This document shows positions 1 to 7,443 of a stretch of 13,073 bases of DNA, in pieces; within the stretch, counting starts at the first letter, position 1, and every line of letters begins with the position of its first letter. A model generated the notes under the pieces. The model did no database searches and was not told the DNA's origin. It saw only the letters and a list, made by a program, of their open reading frames with translations. The stretch is from contig CAYLZW010000157.1 in the NCBI GenBank assembly GCA_964388085.1, forward strand, positions 1 through 13,073, in the 5' to 3' direction. Source of the DNA: CAYLZW01 sp964388085. GTDB taxonomy: Bacteria > Myxococcota > UBA727 > CAYLZW01. Made by a program: the position numbers and the translations under genes.

Positions 1-1
1 C

Positions 2-1057
2 GCGCGCATCGACTTCCGCACCGGCGAGTTCGCGTGGAAGGGCGAGCTCGACTTCTTGCGCGAGCGCGCGCTGCCGCTGACGGCGTGGGCGGCGGTGCTC
101 GTCCTGGCGCTCGGCTTCAGCGGCGCGGTGCAGGCCTTCGTGCTCTCGTCCGAAGAAGACGACATCCGGCAGCAGCAGCTCGCGGCGTGCAAGGCCATCA
201 CCGGCCAGGACATCGACTCGTCCTCGCGCTGCCTCGCCATCATCCAAGAGCGCATCAGCGGTCAGGCGGGCTTCTCGCTGCCCGAGTACTCGGCCGTCGA
301 CCACTACCTGACGGCGGCCAAGCGCCTGCCGCCCGTGGGCACGCTGCAGCGCAAGGTGACCGAGCTCGACGTGAACCCCGAGCGCATGCGCGTGCTCGCG
401 GTGGTGCCGGACTTCGACGCCGTGGACAAGGTCGTCGCCGGCCTCGAAGGCGGCCGCTGCTTCGACAGCCTCGAGAAGGGCAAGGCGCGCAACGTCAACG
501 GCGGCGTCGAGTTCAACGTGGTCGTGCGCCTCGACTGCCAGAAGGCAGAGGGCGACGGCAAGGACGCGGAGGGCGAGCTGCAGGAGGAGAAGACCTCGGC
601 GCGCGCCCCCGCCGCGTCCTCGAGACGAACGTCCGGCTCGCGCATCAAGCAGCGCGCGCGCGACCTGAAGGCGAACACCGCCGCGAAGAACGAGGCCGCG
701 GCCCGAGCGGCCGACGACGACAAGGGCGACAAGACCGACAAGACCGACAAGGCCGACAAGGGCGACAAGGCCGACAAGAGCGCGGCGGCCGGCGGCGAGT
801 CGAAGGCGGAGCGCGCGCGCGAAGAGCGCTTGCAGAAGCTGAAGGCCAAGCGAGAGGCGTTGCAGCACGCGCGGGAGGCGGCCGGCGCACAAGGGACGCC
901 GCGGCCTGTCCCCGGGCAGCTGCGCCCCGAGCTCCGTCGTGGACCCATCCCCGCGCTCAGCCCTTCGGCGCGCACGCTCCGGCGTGATCGTGACGCCATC
1001 GGCGCGCGCCCGAGCGAGCGCGACGTCGAGCCTGACGGCAAGGAAGAGGTGAAGTGA
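2..1057 (+). CDS. gspL: Type II secretion inner-membrane protein GspL, C-terminal part (5' truncated)
   Basis: The reading frame is open from the first bases of the window, so the cytoplasmic actin-like half of GspL lies outside it; 351 codons are visible. A short cytoplasmic stretch (IDFRTGEFAWKGELDFLRER) leads into one transmembrane helix at about visible residues 25-46. A periplasmic alpha/beta region follows at about 95-180, as expected for the ferredoxin-like fold of GspL. In this family GspL links the GspE ATPase to GspM and the pseudopilus. The assignment rests on this architecture and on gspM and gspN directly downstream; sequence similarity alone would be weak. Odd feature: a low-complexity extension of about 170 residues after the periplasmic domain, rich in Lys, Asp, Ala and Arg and including a tandem Asp-Lys repeat. 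The TGA stop shares one base with the gspM ATG, implying translational coupling. Confidence 0.8.
   Translation, partial: ARIDFRTGEFAWKGELDFLRERALPLTAWAAVLVLALGFSGAVQAFVLSSEEDDIRQQQLAACKAITGQDIDSSSRCLAIIQERISGQAGFSLPEYSAVDHYLTAAKRLPPVGTLQRKVTELDVNPERMRVLAVVPDFDAVDKVVAGLEGGRCFDSLEKGKARNVNGGVEFNVVVRLDCQKAEGDGKDAEGELQEEKTSARAPAASSRRTSGSRIKQRARDLKANTAAKNEAAARAADDDKGDKTDKTDKADKGDKADKSAAAGGESKAERAREERLQKLKAKREALQHAREAAGAQGTPRPVPGQLRPELRRGPIPALSPSARTLRRDRDAIGARPSERDVEPDGKEEVK
719..778 (+). repeat. 9-bp tandem repeat in gspL encoding Asp-Lys-X
   Basis: Six full 9-bp units of the form GACAAG plus GGC, ACC or GCC run from 719 to 772, and a seventh GACAAG ends at 778. They encode DKGDKTDKTDKADKGDKADK. 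The third codon of each unit varies between Gly, Thr and Ala while Asp-Lys is constant. The repeat is in frame and sits in the charged extension of GspL, so copy-number change would lengthen or shorten a probably disordered segment without a frameshift. Confidence 0.93.
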
Positions 1058-1617
1058 TGAGCGCCATGAACCTGCCCACTCAGGTGACGACGGTCCTCGC
1101 GGGCCTGAACGATCGCGAGCGCAAGCTCGTGCTGCTCCTCGCCGCTGCGCTGCTGCTGTTCGTCGTCGGCGGCGGCGTGTGGTGGGGCGTCGGGGCCATC
1201 GACGGCAAGGAGCGCCGCGTGCGGGAGATGCGCTCGGTGCTGACGCAGATCCAGTCGCTCGAGGCACAGTACAAGGCGGCCGAGCAGGCCGAGCGCCAGG
1301 CCGAGATGCGCCTGCGCACGAACAACACCTCGCTGTTCTCGCACCTGCAGGGGGCGGCGCAAGAGCTCGGCCTCACGCTGAACGACCTGAACGAGCGCCG
1401 CTCGCCGGCCAGCGAGAGCGGTGACATCACCGAGGTGTCCGTCGAGGTGAACCTCAAGGAGGTCAGCATCGACAAGCTGAACACCTTCCTCGAGAAGATC
1501 GAGGGCAAGAGCTCGAACGGCCTCGTCAAGATCATGAAGCTCAAGGTCAAGACGCGCTACGACAACCCGGAGCTCCTCGACGTGGGGATGACCGTGTCCA
1601 CCTGGCAGGCGGGGTAA
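1057..1617 (+). CDS. gspM: Type II secretion inner-membrane protein GspM
   Basis: The product has 186 residues, close to the usual size of GspM. It has a short N-terminal cytoplasmic segment, one transmembrane helix at about residues 23-45, a helical coiled-coil-like stretch at about 50-85 rich in Glu, Arg and Gln, and a C-terminal alpha/beta domain fitting the ferredoxin-like fold of GspM. In the family it pairs with GspL in the inner-membrane assembly platform. I chose the ATG at 1057, which overlaps the gspL stop, because AGGAAGAGG at 1041-1049 lies 7 bases upstream; a GTG at 1054 and an ATG at 1066 are alternatives. It lies between gspL and gspN, which strengthens the call because GspM sequences diverge strongly. 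Confidence 0.82.
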   Translation: MSAMNLPTQVTTVLAGLNDRERKLVLLLAAALLLFVVGGGVWWGVGAIDGKERRVREMRSVLTQIQSLEAQYKAAEQAERQAEMRLRTNNTSLFSHLQGAAQELGLTLNDLNERRSPASESGDITEVSVEVNLKEVSIDKLNTFLEKIEGKSSNGLVKIMKLKVKTRYDNPELLDVGMTVSTWQAG

Positions 1618-1622
1618 GCAGC

Positions 1623-2678
1623 ATGACCGTCGTCATCCCGAAGTGGCTGAAGGTGACCGGCTACCCCGGCTGGTTCGCGCTCTGCTTCTTTACGTTTTTG
1701 TACCTGAGCTTCCCGCTCACCATGGTGAAGGCGCCCGTCATCGCCGCGCTCGAGGACGCGCTCGGCAAGGGCAAGCAGGGCAGGTACGGCGTCGATCCGA
1801 AGGTGGAGATCGACCAGCTCAGCGTCTGGCGCATGAGCGGCGTCGAGCTCGAGCGCGTCTCGCTGCAGCTCGCGAGCGACGACCCCGATCCGGGCGCCAC
1901 CCTCGAGCTCGACAGCGTCGCCGGGCGCGTCGGGCTGTTCAGCCTGCTCTTGAACGCGCCCACGCTGCACTTCAGCGCCGAGCTCTACGAGGGCGAGGTG
2001 TCGGGCTCGGTCACGATCAAGGGAGGCGCGGAGGCGGAGGAGGCCTTCTTCGGACACACCTTCGCGTTCCTCGACGGCAAGGCCAAGGACGTCGCCGCCC
2101 TGCACGTCACGGTCTCGGGCATCGACCTGAGCCGCACGCCGCCCGTCGTCGAGAAGGCCGGCGTGCCGGTCACGGGCGTGCTCGAGGGCAAGATCGACCT
2201 CGAGCTCGGAGCCGACGCGGGCAAGGAGGCGAGCGGCGACATCGATCTGAAGCTCGCCGGCGTCACGCTCGGCCCGGGCGAGCTCAAGATCCCGGTGCCG
2301 GGTCTCACGGGCGGGCTCACGCTGCCGCTCATCGACATGGGCGACCTCGAGGTGAAGGCGCCGGTGAGCGAAGGCAAGGCGAAGTTCGAGAAGCTCGGCC
2401 TGAACGGCCGCGACTTCAACGCCGACCTCGACCTCGAGCTGAACCTGGCCTCGCGCCTCGGCGCCTCGCGCCTGTCCGGCGACGGCTCGTTCCAGATCAG
2501 CGAGCAGTTCCTCGACCAGAACGCCAAGTTCAAGACCATCCTCGACTTCGCGGCGCCGCTCAAGCGCGCGCGCGACGACGACGGCCGCTATCACTTCAAC
2601 GTGCGCGGCAGCTTCCACAAGCCGAAGCTCACGCTCAGCTCGTCCGGCGGCAGGTCGAGCAAGCGCGGTAAGCGCTGA
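1623..2678 (+). CDS. gspN: Type II secretion protein GspN
   Basis: The product has 351 residues and starts 5 bases after the gspM stop. An N-terminal hydrophobic helix at about residues 15-36 is preceded by Lys residues, so it is probably anchored in the inner membrane with the bulk in the periplasm. The rest is a long run of beta-rich segments with alternating hydrophobic residues and Gly/Asp turns, consistent with the GspN family, and ends in a basic Ser/Arg/Lys tail. GspN is an accessory component present only in some type II systems; its precise role is not settled. The position after gspL and gspM is the main support. The upstream ribosome-binding site is weak (AGGCGGGG at about 1607-1614), which suits translational coupling. 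Confidence 0.78.
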   Translation: MTVVIPKWLKVTGYPGWFALCFFTFLYLSFPLTMVKAPVIAALEDALGKGKQGRYGVDPKVEIDQLSVWRMSGVELERVSLQLASDDPDPGATLELDSVAGRVGLFSLLLNAPTLHFSAELYEGEVSGSVTIKGGAEAEEAFFGHTFAFLDGKAKDVAALHVTVSGIDLSRTPPVVEKAGVPVTGVLEGKIDLELGADAGKEASGDIDLKLAGVTLGPGELKIPVPGLTGGLTLPLIDMGDLEVKAPVSEGKAKFEKLGLNGRDFNADLDLELNLASRLGASRLSGDGSFQISEQFLDQNAKFKTILDFAAPLKRARDDDGRYHFNVRGSFHKPKLTLSSSGGRSSKRGKR

Positions 2679-2701
2679 GTTTCGCCGGCACAGCCGAGCA
2701 G

Positions 2702-2715
2702 GGGGCCGAAGCCCC
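2702..2715. terminator. Small hairpin between convergent gspN and regulator genes
   Basis: GGGGC, a CGAA loop and GCCCC form a perfect 5-bp GC stem in the 39-bp gap between the gspN stop and the stop of the opposing regulator gene. The position suits a bidirectional transcription stop, but there is no T-run on either side, so a conventional intrinsic terminator is not demonstrated. Confidence 0.4.
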
Positions 2716-2717
2716 GC

Positions 2718-3317
2718 CTAGGGATCGTCGTCGAGGTCCGGGCGCGTGCGTTTGATGATGTTCTGCAGCGTCTGTCGGTTGATGCCGAGCAGGCGCGCGG
2801 CCAGCGTCTTGTTGCCGTGCGCGACGTTGATGGCGCTGTCGATGAGGATGTTGCGCACGTCCTCGGAGAGGTCGGCCAGCGAGCGCCGGCCGAGCTGCTC
2901 GCGCACGAAGGGCCCGATGGCGGGCGGGGCGCGCCGCTCGTCCGCGCGCACGAGGGCCAGGATCTGTCCGGCCGTGACCGGCTTCTCGAGGAAGGCGAAC
3001 ACGCCCGCGCGCGCGAGCTGAAAGCCGTCATGCGCGCGCGCCACGCCGCTGACGGCCACCACCACGGGCGGCGGGCTGAGGCCCGAGGCGGCGAGCGCCA
3101 CGTCGACGCCCGAGCCGTCCGCGAGCGCCAGATCGGTCACGACGAGGTCCAGGCGGTCGTCGAGCAGCAAGAGCGCCTCCTGCACGCCCGCCGCCAGCAG
3201 CACCTCGGCGCTCGGCGACAGGCGCAGCCGCATGGTGCGCGCGAGGCGCCTGCGCACGAGATCGTCGTCGTCCACGATGAGGACGCGCTGCAGGCTGGGG
3301 TCGTCCGGGCGCAACAC
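2718..3317 (-). CDS. Response regulator with Fis-type HTH output (RegA/ActR-like layout)
   Basis: The 199-residue product has an N-terminal receiver domain with the expected residues: acidic pocket Asp16/Asp17, phosphoacceptor Asp62 (in LVVTDLAL), Ser90 and Lys112 (in FLEKPV). A linker leads to a C-terminal Fis-like helix-turn-helix at about residues 150-192, with HGNKTLAARLLGINRQTLQN as its core. It lacks an AAA+ domain, so it resembles RegA/PrrA/ActR regulators rather than sigma-54 activators. I chose GTG at 3317 because GGAGGAGA lies 7 bases upstream; TTG starts at 3314 and 3383 are alternatives. No histidine kinase is nearby, so it is an orphan. It is convergent with gspN and divergent from the acyl-CoA dehydrogenase across about 80 bp, so it could regulate that gene, but no binding site is evident. 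Confidence 0.85.
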   Translation of the reverse strand: MLRPDDPSLQRVLIVDDDDLVRRRLARTMRLRLSPSAEVLLAAGVQEALLLLDDRLDLVVTDLALADGSGVDVALAASGLSPPPVVVAVSGVARAHDGFQLARAGVFAFLEKPVTAGQILALVRADERRAPPAIGPFVREQLGRRSLADLSEDVRNILIDSAINVAHGNKTLAARLLGINRQTLQNIIKRTRPDLDDDP

Positions 3318-3324
3318 GCTGCGG

Positions 3325-3332
3325 TCTCCTCC
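3325..3332 (-). promoter_or_regulatory. Ribosome-binding site that sets the regulator start
   Basis: On the minus strand this reads GGAGGAGA, 7 bases before GTG at 3317. It lies inside the longer reading frame that would start at TTG 3383, and favours the shorter protein. Confidence 0.7.
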
Positions 3333-3397
3333 GTCGCCAAGCGTTCGTTCTTCTGCCTTCGAGATGTTATGCCGGGGAGGCAACCGGAGGGCGAGCC

Positions 3398-5350
3398 ATG
3401 TCCCGCAATTTCTTCACCGACAACGACGACATCCGCTTTCACCTCGATCGCGTGGACTGGGAGACGCTGGTGCCGCTGGTGGAGGACGCCTTCGGCGATG
3501 ACGACGCCTTCAAGAGCGCAACGGAGGCGAAGGCGTTCTACCTCGACCTGTTGACGGCGCTCGGTGAGCTGGTCGCCAAAGAGGTGGCCCCGCACTGGAA
3601 GGAGCTCGACGAGCAGCACCCGGTGCTGAAAGACGGCGAGGTCACGGACGCGCCGCGCATGAAGACGATCATGGCGAAGCTCGCAGAGATGGGCGCCATG
3701 GGGCTCACGCTGCCTCGCCGCCTCGGCGGCATGAACGCGCCGCTGCTCGTCAACATGGCGTTCTACGAGGTGCTCGGCCGCGCCGACGTGAGCTGCATGA
3801 GCCACTACGGCTTTCACGGCGGCATCGGCCAGGCCATGCTGCTGTACGCGCTCGAGGAGGGCAGCGTCGAGAGCGACGGCTCGCGCATCACCAAGACGCG
3901 CTTCGACGAGCAGGTCGCGAAGATGGCCACGGGCGAGGAGTGGGGCGCCATGGTGCTCACCGAGCCCGGCGCCGGCTCAGACCTCGCCGAGATCCGCACC
4001 ACGGCGACGCTCGCGGACGACGGCAAGTGGCGTCTGAACGGGCAGAAGATCTTCATCACCTCCGGTCACGGCGAGCACCACATCGTGCTCGCGCGCAGCG
4101 AGGACACGAGCACGCACCCGGGGCTCAAGGGGCTCAGCCTCTTCTACTGCCCGGCGCACGTCGAGAAGGACGGCCAGCGCGTGCGCAACTTCGAGATCGG
4201 CGGCATCGAGAAGAAGATGGGCCAGCACTCGGCCGTGGCGGCGACGCTCAACTACGACGACAGCGAGGCGGAGCTCATCGGCACGCGCGGGCACGGCTTC
4301 CGCGGCATGTTGCTGCTCATGAACAACGCGCGCATCGCGGTCGGCTTCGAGGCCCTCGGTATCTGCGAGGCGGCCTATCGCTTCGCCGTCGAGTACGCCG
4401 AGGAGCGCAAGTCCATGGGCAAGCCCATCGCGAAGCACGAGATGATCGCCGAGTACCTCGACGACATGGAGCTGAGCATCCGCGGCCTGCGCGCCATGAG
4501 CTTCGAGGCGGGCTTTCACGAGGAGGTCGCCTCGCGCCTGAAGGCGTCCCTGAAGCTGCATCCGCCCGCCAGCGACGACGAGAAGCGCGAGATCGAGCGC
4601 AAGATTCGGCGCCACAAGCGCAAGGCGCGCTACTTCACGCCGCTCATCAAGTACTTCGGCGGCGAAGAGGCCGTGCGCATCACGCGCATGTGCATGCAGA
4701 TCCTCGGCGGCATCGGCTACATCCGCGAGTATCCCGCCGAGAAGCTGCACCGCGACGCGCTGGTGTTGCCCGTCTACGAGGGCACCAGCCAGATCCAGGC
4801 GCTCATGGCGCTCAAAGACAACATGCAGGCGACCATCCGAAACCCCGGCCGCTTCTTCGGAGAGCTCGCCAGCGCGCGCATCGACGCCATGCGCGGCGAC
4901 GCCCTGGACAAGAACCTGGCGCGCCTGCGCACGCTCGCGCACTCGGCGCAGCAGACCATCCTCTCGCGCATCGCCGCGGACAAGCTCGGTGACCTCGCCG
5001 GCCGTCCGGTGCGCGATCTGATGAACGCGTTCATGCGCGACTGGGACGCCAAGCGCGACTTCTCGTTCGGTCTGTTGCACGCCGAGCGGCTCACCAAGAT
5101 CCTCTCCGACGTCGCCATCGCGGAGTGCCTCGTGCGCCAGGCGCATGGCGCCGAGGGCGGCGAATTCGAGGACGACCGCCGAGACCTCGCGCTGCGCTGG
5201 ATGGAGAAGGTGGAGCCGCGCTGCAAAGGCGTGCTCGGTGAGATCGAGGCGACGAGCGGTGGGCTGTTGCGCCGGCTCTTGAACGCGCGCCGCAAGCCTG
5301 CCGGCGCGACGCTGAAGGACGGCAAGGACGCTACCGAGAGCGCAGCCTGA
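3398..5350 (+). CDS. Long-form acyl-CoA dehydrogenase (FadE/DmdC-like)
   Basis: The 650-residue product is a flavoprotein expected to oxidise an acyl-CoA to its trans-2-enoyl-CoA, passing electrons to ETF. It is longer than the classic 380-residue enzymes and fits the group with N- and C-terminal extension domains (FadE5 or DmdC type). Landmarks: a helical N-terminal domain at about 1-170; the flavin/substrate signature LTEPGAGSDLAEI at about 186; NGQKIFITSG at about 214; and YEGTSQIQ near 460, where Glu461 is in the usual place for the catalytic base. A charged segment of about 30 residues near 385-413 interrupts the C-terminal helical bundle. Residues from about 470 form the extra C-terminal domain. 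GGAGGG at 3386-3391, 6 bases before the ATG, supports the start. Substrate chain length cannot be read from sequence. Confidence 0.9.
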   Translation: MSRNFFTDNDDIRFHLDRVDWETLVPLVEDAFGDDDAFKSATEAKAFYLDLLTALGELVAKEVAPHWKELDEQHPVLKDGEVTDAPRMKTIMAKLAEMGAMGLTLPRRLGGMNAPLLVNMAFYEVLGRADVSCMSHYGFHGGIGQAMLLYALEEGSVESDGSRITKTRFDEQVAKMATGEEWGAMVLTEPGAGSDLAEIRTTATLADDGKWRLNGQKIFITSGHGEHHIVLARSEDTSTHPGLKGLSLFYCPAHVEKDGQRVRNFEIGGIEKKMGQHSAVAATLNYDDSEAELIGTRGHGFRGMLLLMNNARIAVGFEALGICEAAYRFAVEYAEERKSMGKPIAKHEMIAEYLDDMELSIRGLRAMSFEAGFHEEVASRLKASLKLHPPASDDEKREIERKIRRHKRKARYFTPLIKYFGGEEAVRITRMCMQILGGIGYIREYPAEKLHRDALVLPVYEGTSQIQALMALKDNMQATIRNPGRFFGELASARIDAMRGDALDKNLARLRTLAHSAQQTILSRIAADKLGDLAGRPVRDLMNAFMRDWDAKRDFSFGLLHAERLTKILSDVAIAECLVRQAHGAEGGEFEDDRRDLALRWMEKVEPRCKGVLGEIEATSGGLLRRLLNARRKPAGATLKDGKDATESAA

Positions 5351-5417
5351 CGCGCGCCGTTTTGTACCGGCTCGCGCGCGCCGGGGAGCCTTCGCTATGT
5401 TTGCGGGCGGAGGCTCC

Positions 5418-6167
5418 ATGACCATCGAGACCGAAGAAGACCTCGAGAAGCTGCGCGTCATCGGCCGCATCGTGGCGAGCTGCCTGAAGCACATGGCCGC
5501 GCGCATGGAGCCCGGCATGACGACGCGGGAGCTCGACGAGATCGGCGCGCGCTACCTCGAGCAGCACGGCGCGCGCTCGGCGCCGCAGCTCACCTACGAC
5601 TTCCCCGGCGCCACCTGCATCAGCATCAACGAGCAGGTCGCGCACGGCATCCCCGGCGAGCGCGTCATCAGCAAGGGTGACCTCGTCAACATCGACGTCT
5701 CGGCCGAGAAGGACGGCTACTTCGGCGACACGGGCGGCAGCTTCGCCGTCGGCGAGCCGAGCCCGCTGCAGGCGAAGGTCTGTGAGGCCACGCAAGAGGC
5801 GCTCACGCGCGCGCTCAAGGAGGCGAAGGCGGGCGCGCTCTTGAACCGCGTCGGCGTCGCGGTCGAGAAGGTCGCGAAGCGCTCGCGCCTGCACGTTATC
5901 CGTGACCTCTGCTCGCATGGCGTCGGGCGCGCGCTGCACGAGGCCCCCGGCGATATCCCCTCGTATTACGACCCGCGCGACAAGCGGCGCTTTCACAAAG
6001 GGATGGTGCTGACGCTCGAGCCCTTTCTCACGACGGGCCCGCGCTACGTGAAGACGCACGAGGACGGCTGGACGCTCTTGTCGACCATGGGCTCGGTGAC
6101 GGCGCAGTACGAGCACACGCTCGTCGTCACCGAGGGCCGGCCGCTGCTCATGACCGTCGCGGCCTGA
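5418..6167 (+). CDS. map: Methionine aminopeptidase, type I
   Basis: The 249-residue product removes the initiator methionine from new proteins as they leave the ribosome. All five metal ligands of the family are visible: Asp93 and Asp104 (in NIDVSAEKDGYFGDT), His167 (in CSHGVGRALHE), Glu201 (in LTLEPF) and Glu232 (in YEHTLVVT). His76 (in AHGIPG) matches the conserved substrate-site histidine. The length is that of the bare catalytic domain with no N-terminal zinc-binding extension. I prefer ATG 5418, preceded by GGAGG at 5409-5413, because its N-terminus matches the family; ATG 5397 with GGGGAG 8 bases upstream would add seven residues. It follows the dehydrogenase by 67 bp. A lysine-rich tail is encoded out of frame just after the stop. 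Confidence 0.95.
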   Translation: MTIETEEDLEKLRVIGRIVASCLKHMAARMEPGMTTRELDEIGARYLEQHGARSAPQLTYDFPGATCISINEQVAHGIPGERVISKGDLVNIDVSAEKDGYFGDTGGSFAVGEPSPLQAKVCEATQEALTRALKEAKAGALLNRVGVAVEKVAKRSRLHVIRDLCSHGVGRALHEAPGDIPSYYDPRDKRRFHKGMVLTLEPFLTTGPRYVKTHEDGWTLLSTMGSVTAQYEHTLVVTEGRPLLMTVAA

Positions 6168-6259
6168 GGGGGGCGACGACGAGAAGAAGGGGGTCGAAGA
6201 AGAAGGTCGCGAAGAAGAAGGTCGCGAAGAAGAACCTGCGCGCAGGCGTACGGCGATAG
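6168..6259 (+). other. Out-of-frame basic tail after map (possible lost or frameshifted extension)
   Basis: Right after the map stop, the frame shifted by one base relative to map stays open to a TAG at 6257-6259 and reads as a strongly basic peptide: TTRRRGSKKKVAKKK, then VAKKNLRAGVRR. It has no start codon of its own. Such AKK-type tails resemble those of bacterial histone-H1-like proteins and of many high-GC proteins. A run of six G begins at 6168. This could be a former C-terminal extension of the aminopeptidase lost by a one-base indel, a sequencing error, or chance product of the repeat. Confidence 0.4.
6196..6234 (+). repeat. 15-bp tandem repeat, 2.6 copies
   Basis: GAAGAAGAAGGTCGC occurs at 6196-6210 and 6211-6225, followed by GAAGAAGAA at 6226-6234. 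It is purine-rich, unlike the surrounding sequence, and in one frame gives KKKVA repeats. Confidence 0.92.
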
Positions 6260-6306
6260 CCTCGACCTGTGGCGATGCAGAAGACGGCGACGCGACGGCG
6301 ACGGCG

Positions 6307-7296
6307 CTATTCGCTGCGCGCCAGCTCCTCGAGGAATTCGTCCTTCGTCACGACGCCACGGCGGGCCAGCACGCGCATGAGCGCCCAGAACTTCTTCTCG
6401 AGCGCCTCGACGCTGTCTCGCTCGGAGAGCTGCACGGTGCCGAGGGCGTCGGTCGAGAAGCTGCCTTGCGCGGGGGTGCGGGCGCGCAGCGCTCCGTCGG
6501 GCTCGGACCTGATTGACGTCGTCACGGGGGCCATGACGAAGGTGCCGGTGGGGGCGCCGGCGAAGGGATCGGGCTCTCCGGCGGGCAGCATGTAGGCGGG
6601 CGCGCCCTCGAGCTGCGCGACCTCGCGCTCCTTGCGCATGGCGGCCTCGGCGCGCGAGATGGCGTCGCCGGGCGCGTCGGCGTCGGTGCGCAGCGCGTCG
6701 AGCTCGACGTCGAGGTTGACCTCCTCCTCCTCGGCGGTCATGGCGACCACGCGCATGGAGGCGCCGGTGATGATGGTCATCTCGGCGCCGGGCTCGTCGT
6801 CGAACTCCTGGCCCTCGCGCTTCTTGGTGAAGTCGAGCGGCGGGATGTCGTGGTTGCTGCCGTGGTAGTGCTTCCGGATCGCGGCGTCGATGCTCGAGAT
6901 CTGCGCGATGGCCGGGCGCACGGTCATGTCCGTCGTGAAGGCCACCTCGTCGATGGCGGCGACGTTCAGCGGGTCGGTCATGGCGAGCAGCAGCGTCGAG
7001 CGGCCCTTGTGGCTCTTGATGGCGATGGGGAAGATCTCGTACTGCTCGCAGATGCTGGCCTTCAGCAGCGCGAGCGCCTTCTTGTCGACGACGACCTTGG
7101 CGAGGTCGACCATGGGGATCTGCAGCGACTCGGCCAGCGTGCGCGTGAGCGTGCCCTCGGCGATGAAGCCCTTCGCGACCAGCGCGGCGCCGAGGCGCAC
7201 GCCCCACTGCCGGTGGTAGGCGAGGGCGCTGTTGAGCTGGTCCGTGTCGATGAGGCCGCGCTCCATGAGCAGTTGGCCAAGGCGCTTCCTCGCCAT
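6307..7296 (-). CDS. Stand-alone MshEN (GspE N-terminal) domain protein, candidate c-di-GMP binder
   Basis: The 329-residue product opens with two consecutive MshEN half-motifs: RLGQLLMERGL from Arg5 and RLGAALVAKGF from Arg34, each followed by the spaced Leu residues, and ending in the conserved Pro61...Leu65. In MshE and related GspE/PilB ATPases this tandem motif binds cyclic di-GMP. The globular part runs to about residue 145. A long acidic, low-complexity linker (about 146-290) and a short C-terminal helix (about 295-327) follow. No Walker A or other ATPase element is present, so it is not a secretion ATPase. ATG 7296 is chosen because GGAGGAGA lies 6 bases upstream and the motif begins at once. 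It lies 147 bp downstream of the GalT-like gene on the same strand. Function beyond nucleotide sensing is unknown. Confidence 0.82.
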   Translation of the reverse strand: MARKRLGQLLMERGLIDTDQLNSALAYHRQWGVRLGAALVAKGFIAEGTLTRTLAESLQIPMVDLAKVVVDKKALALLKASICEQYEIFPIAIKSHKGRSTLLLAMTDPLNVAAIDEVAFTTDMTVRPAIAQISSIDAAIRKHYHGSNHDIPPLDFTKKREGQEFDDEPGAEMTIITGASMRVVAMTAEEEEVNLDVELDALRTDADAPGDAISRAEAAMRKEREVAQLEGAPAYMLPAGEPDPFAGAPTGTFVMAPVTTSIRSEPDGALRARTPAQGSFSTDALGTVQLSERDSVEALEKKFWALMRVLARRGVVTKDEFLEELARSE

Positions 7297-7302
7297 CGCG
7301 GG

Positions 7303-7310
7303 TCTCCTCC
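7303..7310 (-). promoter_or_regulatory. Ribosome-binding site of the MshEN gene
   Basis: The minus strand reads GGAGGAGA, 6 bases before ATG 7296. It settles the start against a longer frame running to 7434, whose extra N-terminus is only Arg/Ala/Pro-rich. Confidence 0.8.
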
Positions 7311-7342
7311 GGCGGCCTGTGCACGGGGCACGTCCGCGAGCC

Positions 7343-7355
7343 GGGCGTCCCGCCC
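7343..7355 (-). terminator. Short GC hairpin between GalT-like and MshEN genes
   Basis: GGGCG, a 3-base loop and CGCCC form a 5-bp stem in the 147-bp gap. It could attenuate or end transcription from the GalT-like gene, but there is no T-run and such hairpins are common in DNA this GC-rich. Confidence 0.25.
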
Positions 7356-7443
7356 GCCGGCGGAGCTTACAGCGTCTCCGGCGAGCCGGGGCAGGGTGCA
7401 GGTCGTTCCGTCGCTGTGGATCGGCCTGACGCATTCGAACCGG

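Noticed and set aside
304..1362. Minus-strand frame of 352 codons opposite gspL and gspM
   Set aside because: Ser/Arg/Ala-rich shadow of the secretion genes; it crosses their junction and shows no domain.
5351..5380. Inverted repeat CGCGCGC/GCGCGCG between dehydrogenase and map
   Set aside because: Alternating CG runs are self-complementary and common in this DNA; the 16-base loop and absence of a T-run make a terminator call unsafe.
3977..5518. Long open frame (513 codons) on the minus strand across the acyl-CoA dehydrogenase
   Set aside because: It is opposite a clear conserved gene, its translation is Ala/Arg/Val/Leu-rich without motifs, and long antisense frames are expected at this GC content.
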